Assembly: GCA_009699465.1 (NCBI GenBank)
Contig: WLOE01000004.1
Coordinates: 1-41,436, forward strand
Length of the DNA: 41,436 bases
Direction of reading: 5' to 3'
Source of the DNA: Actinomycetota bacterium
GTDB lineage: Bacteria; Actinomycetota; Actinomycetes; S36-B12
Both the position numbers and the translations under genes were made by a program. Under the pieces are notes generated by a model. That model saw nothing but the letters and a program-made list of their open reading frames with translations, was not told the DNA's origin and did no database searches. Shown here one piece after another: positions 35,278 through 41,436 of this stretch (positions are counted from its first letter, which is position 1; every line of letters begins with the position of its first letter).

Positions 35278-36792
35278 ATGATTACGCTGCACGATGTCGC
35301 GGCAATCCGAGCGGCAGAACATGCACACTCGGATGAGCTCAATAGTGGTGTGCTCATGGACCGTGCGGCACATGGAGTCTCAGCAGCAGTCATTGATTTA
35401 TTGCAACAGGTCTTTGGACGTGTTGTTGGCTCACGCGTGGTGCTGCTCGTAGGGTCAGGAAACAATGGAGGCGACGCCCTTTTCGCTGGTGCAAAACTCT
35501 TGCGCCGTGGTGTTCGGGCCAGTGCTATTACATCTTCGTCAAGATTTCACCCAGGAGGAGCTGAAGCCTTCACCTCGGCCGGTGGACTGCTCATGCCTTG
35601 GAGCGCGGAAGCCCTTGCCGATCTCCAAGCCGCGGATTTGATAATCGACGGATTGCTCGGCATCGGCGCTGTGGGTGATCTACGCGCACCGATGGATGAA
35701 ATCGTGGCGGCGACAAGAAGCGTACGTGGACTCATCGTTTCCGTTGATGTGCCTACCGGAGTCGATGCGGATACGGGAGCGATTGCAAATGAAGTCGTTG
35801 ATGCAGATCAAACAGTCACCTTTGGTGGAGTGAAACCCGGACTACTTGTGAACCCCGGCAAAGAGTTCTGCGGGGGAGTTCGGCTCGTTGATATCGGCAT
35901 CACTGATGCACTGGATGTGTGTGGTGGTTGTCTGGATGCCAATGACGTTGCACTGTGGATCCCTGAGGCAGATGCAAGTGACTACAAATATCGTCGTGGT
36001 GTTGTTGGGTTGCTTGCAGGAAGTGAGCGGTACCCAGGAGCGGCGTTTCTCACAACTGCCGCAGCATTGTGTGCGGATATCGGGATGGTCGAATATTTCG
36101 ATCGAGGTGATGGGCTTGCCCGGGACGTTGTGATGGCACATCCACCAATCGTGACAACCTTTGCTGATCCAGCATCAAACTCTCGTGTTCGCGCGTGGGT
36201 GGCAGGTCCTGGTTTCAGCGGCACGGCACATGATGCTGAAGCCGTTCATGCGGTGTTGCGATGTTCGGTACCTGTCGTGCTTGATGCCGGAGCATTAACT
36301 GTGATTGCGGCTGATGAGTCATTACGCGCAGCAGTGATTGCACGAGAATTCCCAACGATTATCACGCCACATGAGGGTGAGTTTGCTCGGCTCAGTGATG
36401 CAGATCTTGCTTCGAATCGACTCGGGGCGGCTTTTGAGTGTGCACGAGCGCTGAACGTGATTGTGGTGTTGAAGGGCTCGGGCACAATCGTCGTGAGCCC
36501 TGAAGGAATCCTGTTCATCGATGTTTTGGGCACGCCTGCACTAGCGACAGCCGGTAGTGGAGATGTGTTGAGTGGCCTCATGGGGGCACTCCTTGCCGGG
36601 GCAGTAGCGCGATCCGGTGTTGACATTGATGACACCACAGCGACAGAAGTGGCTGCTGCAGCAGTATGGCTACACAGTGAAGCTGGGCGAATCGCGTCAC
36701 AGGGAGGTCTGCCCGTCACGGCTCACCAAATTGTGCAAGCACTACCCGCAGCAGTAGCCGCCGTTCGCCGACCGGGAAGAATGGGCTCATGA
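35278..36792 (+). CDS. nnr: Bifunctional NAD(P)H-hydrate epimerase/dehydratase
   Basis: The protein has 504 residues and repairs hydrated NADH and NADPH. The N-terminal YjeF_N epimerase domain (about 1-210) has VGSGNNGGDALFAGAKLL and VDVPTGVDADTGAI. The C-terminal ribokinase-like ADP- or ATP-dependent dehydratase (about 230-500) has KYRRGVVGLLAGSERYPGAA, IITPHEGEFARL, VLKGSGTIV and ATAGSGDVLSGLMGALL. It starts two bases after glmS and overlaps alr by four bases. Confidence 0.95.
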   Translation: MITLHDVAAIRAAEHAHSDELNSGVLMDRAAHGVSAAVIDLLQQVFGRVVGSRVVLLVGSGNNGGDALFAGAKLLRRGVRASAITSSSRFHPGGAEAFTSAGGLLMPWSAEALADLQAADLIIDGLLGIGAVGDLRAPMDEIVAATRSVRGLIVSVDVPTGVDADTGAIANEVVDADQTVTFGGVKPGLLVNPGKEFCGGVRLVDIGITDALDVCGGCLDANDVALWIPEADASDYKYRRGVVGLLAGSERYPGAAFLTTAAALCADIGMVEYFDRGDGLARDVVMAHPPIVTTFADPASNSRVRAWVAGPGFSGTAHDAEAVHAVLRCSVPVVLDAGALTVIAADESLRAAVIAREFPTIITPHEGEFARLSDADLASNRLGAAFECARALNVIVVLKGSGTIVVSPEGILFIDVLGTPALATAGSGDVLSGLMGALLAGAVARSGVDIDDTTATEVAAAAVWLHSEAGRIASQGGLPVTAHQIVQALPAAVAAVRRPGRMGS

Positions 36793-37919
36793 CCAGGGCG
36801 CGTGCAGTCATCGACCTCAATGCAGTGGGTCATAACCTGGCACTTATTCGAGCTGCGGCCCCAAATTCCCAGGTTTTGGCAGTAGTGAAAGCCGATGCCT
36901 ACGGACACGGACTCGTGCAAATTGCGAAGGCGGCTCGCGCAGCGCACGCTGATTACCTTGGTGTTGCACTTCTGAATGAAGCTGTGGAGCTACGTGAGGC
37001 CGGTGATGACGGTCCACTACTTGCTTGGCTATGGACCCCAGGTGATCCGGATCTTCTGGAATGTCTTAAGCGCAATGTGCAGATTTCTGTTTCATCAATG
37101 TGGTCACTCATCGAGGTGACGCAGGCCGCTGCGCAAGCGGGCACTGTTGCCCGTATCCATGTGAAGTTAGATACCGGCCTATCGCGCAACGGTGCAGACG
37201 AAGAAGAGTGGGATGAGTTGTTTGCTGCGGCCAAGGCTCTGCAGTCTCGTGGTCGCATCGAAGTCGTTGGCATCTGGTCGCACTTAGCTAATGCAAGCCT
37301 GGAAAATGACTCTTCAATTGCACGACAGCGGGCGCGATTCCTTGACGGTGTTGCGAGAGCGAAAGCTGCAGGAATTGAGCCACAGTTGCTGCACTTAGCA
37401 AATAGTGGTGGAGCGCTTGCCTATCCAGACACTCAATTCGACATGGTGCGTATTGGCATTGCGATGTATGGCGTATCTCCCTTGGATCCACACAGTGCCC
37501 AACGCTTCGATCTCAGAGCGGTAATGTCATTGCACGCGAAGTTGGCGCACGTGAAAACCATTCGCGCGGGTCAGTCTGTGTCTTATGGAGGAACCTGGAC
37601 AGCCAGCGAACCGACTCGCATTGGTCTTGTACCTATCGGATACGCCGATGGAATTCCTCGGGCAGCTCAGGATGCGCATGTCATGGTCAATGGCGTGCAA
37701 TGTGAGGTGCTCGGACGCGTGGCGATGGATCAGTTCGTCATTTCACTGCCTGACGCAGTAGGTGAAGTAGCTGCGGGTGACGACGTCGTCATTTTTGGAG
37801 ACTCAAGTGACGGAACACCTTCGGCAGATTCTTGGGGAAGTGCCAGCAACACCATCGGATATGAAATTGTCACTCGCATCGGATCAAGAATCCCACGCGA
37901 GTATCAAGGTCAATCATGA
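36789..37919 (+). CDS. alr: Alanine racemase
   Basis: The protein has 376 residues and makes D-alanine for peptidoglycan. The PLP lysine is Lys34 (VVKADAYGHG) and the second catalytic base Tyr266 (SVSYGGTW), after VKLDTGLSRNG, HLANSGG and RIGIAMYGVSP. The C-terminal beta domain contains PIGYADGIPR and GRVAMDQ. The ATG at 36789 overlaps the nnr stop. Its neighbour downstream starts in the alr stop (ATGA). Confidence 0.97.
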   Translation: MTRARAVIDLNAVGHNLALIRAAAPNSQVLAVVKADAYGHGLVQIAKAARAAHADYLGVALLNEAVELREAGDDGPLLAWLWTPGDPDLLECLKRNVQISVSSMWSLIEVTQAAAQAGTVARIHVKLDTGLSRNGADEEEWDELFAAAKALQSRGRIEVVGIWSHLANASLENDSSIARQRARFLDGVARAKAAGIEPQLLHLANSGGALAYPDTQFDMVRIGIAMYGVSPLDPHSAQRFDLRAVMSLHAKLAHVKTIRAGQSVSYGGTWTASEPTRIGLVPIGYADGIPRAAQDAHVMVNGVQCEVLGRVAMDQFVISLPDAVGEVAAGDDVVIFGDSSDGTPSADSWGSASNTIGYEIVTRIGSRIPREYQGQS

Positions 37920-39010
37920 GTCCAAGCGTTCCCGGCGCTTTAAAAATCGCCGGTGGAAGTTTGATTGCGGTGGGAACCGTAGCGGCAGGTGCAGCGATTG
38001 GCCTTGCCGTGCAGCGCCGAGTCGTAGCCCGCACAATGCAATCAGATGGTGATTGGAAACTCCCAACATTTACGCCACAGGTACATGAATTTGAGACATC
38101 CGATGGAACCGCACTTCATGTTGAGATTGATGAATATGTCGGATCGGGAACGCCCATCACTGTGATTTTGTGCCATGGGTATGCCTTGAGTTCAGCTTCG
38201 CTCCTTTTCCAGCGGGCCGTGCTCGAGGATCGCGCTCGCGTGATTTCCTATGACCAGCGCAGCCATGGGAAATCGGCTCAGTCCAATGAGAAGTTCGAAA
38301 CAGTTGACCAACTCGGTCATGACCTGAGTGAACTTATTGATGTCTTTGCACCTAGTGGGCCGTTGATGCTTCTCGGTCATTCCATGGGTGGCATGACCAT
38401 CATGGCCTTGGCTGAGCAGCGTCCAGAATTATTCCGTGATCGAGTTAAGGCAATTTCATTTATTTCCACGACTGCTGGTGGTCTGAGAGAAGTGACGTTT
38501 GGTATGCCGGTAGTGATGCGGGCAATCGTGCATCGAGCAGCCCCGGCAATGGCATCTGTGCTTGCAAAAACAAAAGGCATCGTAGAAGTAGGGCGCAGGG
38601 CTAGTAGCGATTTATCAGAAATGATCTTCCGCTCGTATTCATTTGGTGCGCACCCCTCGAAGGAGGCAAGTGCCTTTGTTGCTGAAATGATCGATTCAAC
38701 TCCTATTGATGTACTGGCAGAGTTCTTGCCGGCCTTACAGGAGCACGATAAATATGATGTGCTGCCAACATTGGCGCATTGCGATGTTGTCGTGATTGTT
38801 GGTGATTCTGATCGCCTGACACCTGTGGTGTTGAGCGAGCGCCTGGCTGCGGGAATTCTAGGTTCGAAACTGGCTGTCATTCACGACAGTGGCCACATGG
38901 TTGGCATCGAGCATCATGACGAAGTCAACCAATTACTTCTCGAACAATTCGAACGTGTCGAAACTGGGCTCGGTAAGAAGTCCAGAAAGGCTGCATCGCT
39001 GTGGTCGTAG
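37916..39010 (+). CDS. Membrane-anchored alpha/beta hydrolase
   Basis: The protein has 364 residues with an N-terminal transmembrane helix (about 10-33) followed by a hydrolase domain. The HGY oxyanion loop (87-89), SYDQRSHGKS, and the nucleophile elbow GHSMGG with Ser156 are clear. Asp299 (GDSDRLTP) and His327 (DSGHMVGIEHH) complete the triad, and a helical cap lies at about 185-260. The substrate is unknown; esterase or lipase-like activity is possible. It overlaps alr by four bases and tsaE by ten; this position is common in Actinomycetota. Confidence 0.85.
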   Translation: MSPSVPGALKIAGGSLIAVGTVAAGAAIGLAVQRRVVARTMQSDGDWKLPTFTPQVHEFETSDGTALHVEIDEYVGSGTPITVILCHGYALSSASLLFQRAVLEDRARVISYDQRSHGKSAQSNEKFETVDQLGHDLSELIDVFAPSGPLMLLGHSMGGMTIMALAEQRPELFRDRVKAISFISTTAGGLREVTFGMPVVMRAIVHRAAPAMASVLAKTKGIVEVGRRASSDLSEMIFRSYSFGAHPSKEASAFVAEMIDSTPIDVLAEFLPALQEHDKYDVLPTLAHCDVVVIVGDSDRLTPVVLSERLAAGILGSKLAVIHDSGHMVGIEHHDEVNQLLLEQFERVETGLGKKSRKAASLWS

Positions 39011-39465
39011 TTGAATCAAGGGACCGCATGCATGAACTTGGCATGCACGTCGCGCGTGTCCTGCACCCTGGGGATCTTGTTGTTCTCGTTGGTGAACTTG
39101 GGGCAGGCAAAACAACCTTCACCCAAGGAATAGGCAAAGGCCTAGGGATTAGTGAGCCAGTGACAAGCCCGACGTTTGTTATTGCTCGTGCGCATGTGGA
39201 CGGTATACATCCTTTAGTGCACGTTGATGCGTACCGGTTAGGTTCAACAATCGAACTTGATGAGCTGGATCTTGATACTGACGTAAGTTCCAGTATCACA
39301 GTTGTTGAATGGGGCGAGGGTAAAGTCGAACAGCTTGCAGATGATCGACTGATCATTGCAATTATGCGATCTGATGAAGACGATGACACTCGAACGGTTG
39401 AATTCACAGGTGTAGGCACTCGCTGGAATGAATCAGTGTTACGTGATTTGAGTTCACCATGGTGA
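39001..39465 (+). CDS. tsaE: tRNA threonylcarbamoyladenosine biosynthesis ATPase TsaE
   Basis: The protein has 154 residues. The ATPase drives the TsaB-TsaD-TsaE complex that puts t6A on ANN-decoding tRNAs. Walker A GELGAGKTT spans 31-39 with Lys37, then SPTFVIARAHV, VHVDAYRLG and VVEWGEGKVEQL. GTG at 39001 lies inside the preceding gene's last ten bases. The tsaB start overlaps its stop. Confidence 0.95.
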   Translation: MVVVESRDRMHELGMHVARVLHPGDLVVLVGELGAGKTTFTQGIGKGLGISEPVTSPTFVIARAHVDGIHPLVHVDAYRLGSTIELDELDLDTDVSSSITVVEWGEGKVEQLADDRLIIAIMRSDEDDDTRTVEFTGVGTRWNESVLRDLSSPW

Positions 39466-40175
39466 TGCTTGCCATGGACACTTCCTCGCCGGCAAGTTCG
39501 GTGGCAGTTCTTGATGGCGATGTGCTGTTGGCACATGAAGTGCATGTGGATCCACGCAATCACGCTGAAGTTCTTGCAGTGCTGGTGCAGAAGGCCCTGG
39601 CGACTGCGGGCTCCCCACGTGTCACGGGAGTTGCCGTGGGCGTTGGACCCGGCGCGTACACAGGCCTTCGCGTTGGAGTGAGTTCGGCTAAGGCCTATGG
39701 GCTGGTCTGGGATGTGCCCGTCATTGGCGTGTGTTCATTGGATGCGATGGCGCTTGCGGTGTCAGATGCGGTAGATCAGCCTTTTGTTTGTGCGATTGAC
39801 GCGCGACGCAAGGAGGTCTACTGGGCGCAATATGACGCTGATGGCCAGCGAGCGTCTGGTCCGCATGTGCAGCGACCAAGTGAGATTGCCGCGCAAGTGC
39901 GAATGCTGCCCTGGTTTGGTGACATAGCGATGGCGTACATGGAGCAGTTACAAGCGCAGATTGCTGACACTGTCGCGTATCCGGATGCGCGAGATGTCGC
40001 CCGTTTTGCTCTTCACCATCTGCAGTCTGGCTATGTGATCAATGATTCCCGAGCCGAATTGTCAACCCATGGGCATGACGATGGCGCGACTGCGTTGGCG
40101 TTATCGGGTCAGCGACTTTTGGCTCCGTATCCGTTGTATGTCAGGCGACCTGATGCGGTGGAGCCAACCAAATGA
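39459..40175 (+). CDS. tsaB: tRNA threonylcarbamoyladenosine biosynthesis protein TsaB
   Basis: The protein has 238 residues. TsaB is an ASKHA-fold partner that dimerises with TsaD and activates it. LAMDTSSPASSVAVLDGD and GVGPGAYTGLRVGVSSAKAY are typical; the metal-binding histidines of TsaD are absent, as expected for TsaB. The ATG at 39459 overlaps tsaE by seven bases, and the stop overlaps rimI by four. Confidence 0.95.
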   Translation: MVMLAMDTSSPASSVAVLDGDVLLAHEVHVDPRNHAEVLAVLVQKALATAGSPRVTGVAVGVGPGAYTGLRVGVSSAKAYGLVWDVPVIGVCSLDAMALAVSDAVDQPFVCAIDARRKEVYWAQYDADGQRASGPHVQRPSEIAAQVRMLPWFGDIAMAYMEQLQAQIADTVAYPDARDVARFALHHLQSGYVINDSRAELSTHGHDDGATALALSGQRLLAPYPLYVRRPDAVEPTK

Positions 40176-40627
40176 AACTTGAACCCATGCGGTGGTGGCA
40201 TATTGATCAAGTCCACGAACTCGAGCAGCAACTTTTTCCGGTTGATGCGTGGAGTAAAGAACAGTTCTGGTCGGAGTTGGCGCAGCCAACCCGCAGGTAT
40301 GTGGTTGCGATCGAAGGCGGTTCAGTTCTGGGGTATTACGGTCTGTTTGCTCTGGCACCACAATCCGATGTTCAAACCATCGCAGTGAGCCCAGAGGCGC
40401 AAGGTCGTGGGCTTGGAGCTCAACTCTTGAATTCACTTATTGAAGAAGCGCTTGCGCAAGGGTGTGAACAAGTCATGCTTGAAGTGCGATCGGATAACGC
40501 TGCAGCACTTGCGCTCTACGCTCGTTTTGAATTTGAAGCATTGAATGTTCGAGCTGACTATTACGCCCACGGTGTTGATGCAGTAGTAATGCGCCAGAAA
40601 CCACTCAAGATGGTCGTGGCATCATGA
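40172..40627 (+). CDS. rimI: Ribosomal-protein-alanine N-acetyltransferase RimI
   Basis: The protein has 151 residues. This GNAT-family enzyme acetylates the N-terminal Ala of S18 in E. coli. The acetyl-CoA loop is [19 protein letters not shown], and the C-terminal part reads [19 protein letters not shown], where the usual Gly-Phe is Glu-Phe. It lies between tsaB and tsaD in the common order. Both borders are ATGA overlaps. Confidence 0.9.
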   Translation: MKLEPMRWWHIDQVHELEQQLFPVDAWSKEQFWSELAQPTRRYVVAIEGGSVLGYYGLFALAPQSDVQTIAVSPEAQGRGLGAQLLNSLIEEALAQGCEQVMLEVRSDNAAALALYARFEFEALNVRADYYAHGVDAVVMRQKPLKMVVAS

Positions 40628-41436
40628 ATGAACCTTTGGTTTTGGGTATTGAAACCAGTTGCGATGAAACTGGTGTCGGCATTGTTCGGGGTTCGATGTT
40701 GCTTGCCGATGCGGTGGCCTCAAGCGTAGAAGAGCACGCAAGGTTTGGTGGTGTTGTTCCCGAAGTTGCATCGCGCGCGCATGTCGAAGCAATGATTCCC
40801 ACGATTGAGCTTGCCTGTAGTAATGCAGGAGTGGGTCTCAGAGATCTGGATGCAATCGCAGTTACTGGTGGCCCTGGATTAGCTGGTGCGCTACTGATTG
40901 GCACGGCGACTGCGAAAGCTTTGGCGAGTTCACTAGATATTCCGTTATACGCGGTCAATCACTTAGCCGGGCACGTTGTTGTGGATGAGTTAGAGCACGG
41001 CCCACTTCCGGAAACCGCGATTGGCATGCTTGTCTCAGGTGGACATTCATCGTTATTGCTTGTCCGTGATGATGCTGAAGATGTCACATCACTTGGCGCC
41101 ACAATTGATGATGCCGCGGGTGAAGCCTTCGACAAGATTGCCAGGATTCTTGGCCTACCTTTTCCTGGCGGTCCGTGGATCGATCGGTCGGCCAAGGATG
41201 GTGACCCCAATGCGATCGCTTTCCCCCGTGGGCTCACTGCAAGTAAGGATCTAATCGAGCACCAGTACGACTTTTCATTTAGCGGTCTAAAAACAGCGGT
41301 GGCTCGGTGGATTGCTCAACAACAAAAGTTGGGTAATGAGATATCCGTTCCCGATGTTGCTGCTTCTTTTCAAGAGGCAGTGGTCGACGTGTTAACCAAG
41401 AAGGCCATTGCAGCCTGCAAGGAATATGGAGTCGAG
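40624..41436 (+). CDS. tsaD: tRNA N6-adenosine threonylcarbamoyltransferase TsaD, 3'-truncated
   Basis: The frame runs open to the window end; 271 of about 340 residues are present. TsaD (Kae1 family) transfers the threonylcarbamoyl group to A37. [36 protein letters not shown], the metal site NHLAGH (His113, His117; Ala in place of the more common Glu), [11 protein letters not shown] and FPGGPWIDR are visible. ATG at 40624 overlaps the rimI stop. With tsaB and tsaE it covers the late steps of t6A synthesis. Confidence 0.95.
   Translation, partial: MNEPLVLGIETSCDETGVGIVRGSMLLADAVASSVEEHARFGGVVPEVASRAHVEAMIPTIELACSNAGVGLRDLDAIAVTGGPGLAGALLIGTATAKALASSLDIPLYAVNHLAGHVVVDELEHGPLPETAIGMLVSGGHSSLLLVRDDAEDVTSLGATIDDAAGEAFDKIARILGLPFPGGPWIDRSAKDGDPNAIAFPRGLTASKDLIEHQYDFSFSGLKTAVARWIAQQQKLGNEISVPDVAASFQEAVVDVLTKKAIAACKEYGVE

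Overview
The window is a stretch of bacterial chromosome that I read as Actinomycetota. The evidence is the continuous order rpsL-rpsG-fusA-tuf, then S10/spc/alpha ribosomal genes, rplQ-truA-rplM-rpsI-glmM, glmS-nnr-alr and tsaE-tsaB-rimI-tsaD. Zinc-ribbon forms of S14, S4 and L36, frequent GTG starts and a probable leaderless gene agree with this. Base composition is only moderately GC-rich by eye, lower than in Streptomyces or Mycobacterium. A planktonic or other reduced-GC lineage is possible, but I cannot fix the genus.

Positions 1-7270 are the accessory part. On the + strand are a ParA/MinD-type ATPase (cut by the window edge), a 12-helix transporter resembling the ATP/ADP-translocase-like MFS group with a duplicated DAWxFL motif in its tail, a Cache-HAMP membrane sensor with no output domain, and a GNAT-like protein. 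Facing them on the - strand is a two-gene unit. Its first gene is an acetolactate-decarboxylase-like protein with intact metal ligands and an added winged-helix domain. Its second gene is an ABC-exporter-like protein whose ATPase motifs are all lost and which carries a cyclic-nucleotide-binding-like domain and its own C-terminal winged helix. Together these look like an undescribed membrane sensing module; that function is inference. A 7+7 palindrome lies in the divergent promoter beside the winged-helix decarboxylase.

Positions 7356-8017 hold a small DUF4190-type membrane protein, probably leaderless, and the promoter and structured leader of the str operon. Positions 8018-29149 are the translation superoperon: str genes, S10-spc genes ending in secY-adk-map, a secreted beta-barrel-like protein, tandem terminators, then infA-rpmJ-rpsM-rpsK-rpsD-rpoA-rplQ. 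S12 carries Arg at position 88, a classical streptomycin-resistance residue. Between rpmJ and rpsM, a 9-bp helix encloses three hairpins and looks like an undescribed ribosomal leader RNA. Other inverted repeats lie between fusA and tuf, after tuf, before rpoA, at the truA start, before rplM and at the glmS start.

Positions 29212-32481 carry truA, rplM, rpsI and glmM. A DUF389 membrane protein is packed antisense between glmM and glmS (32432-33394). From glmS (33434) onward the genes nearly all touch or overlap: glmS, bifunctional NAD(P)HX repair enzyme, alanine racemase, a membrane-anchored alpha/beta hydrolase, then tsaE, tsaB, rimI and a partial tsaD. This joins cell-wall precursor supply (UDP-GlcNAc, D-Ala), metabolite repair and tRNA t6A synthesis. 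I saw no tRNA, rRNA, CRISPR array, insertion sequence or prophage gene.
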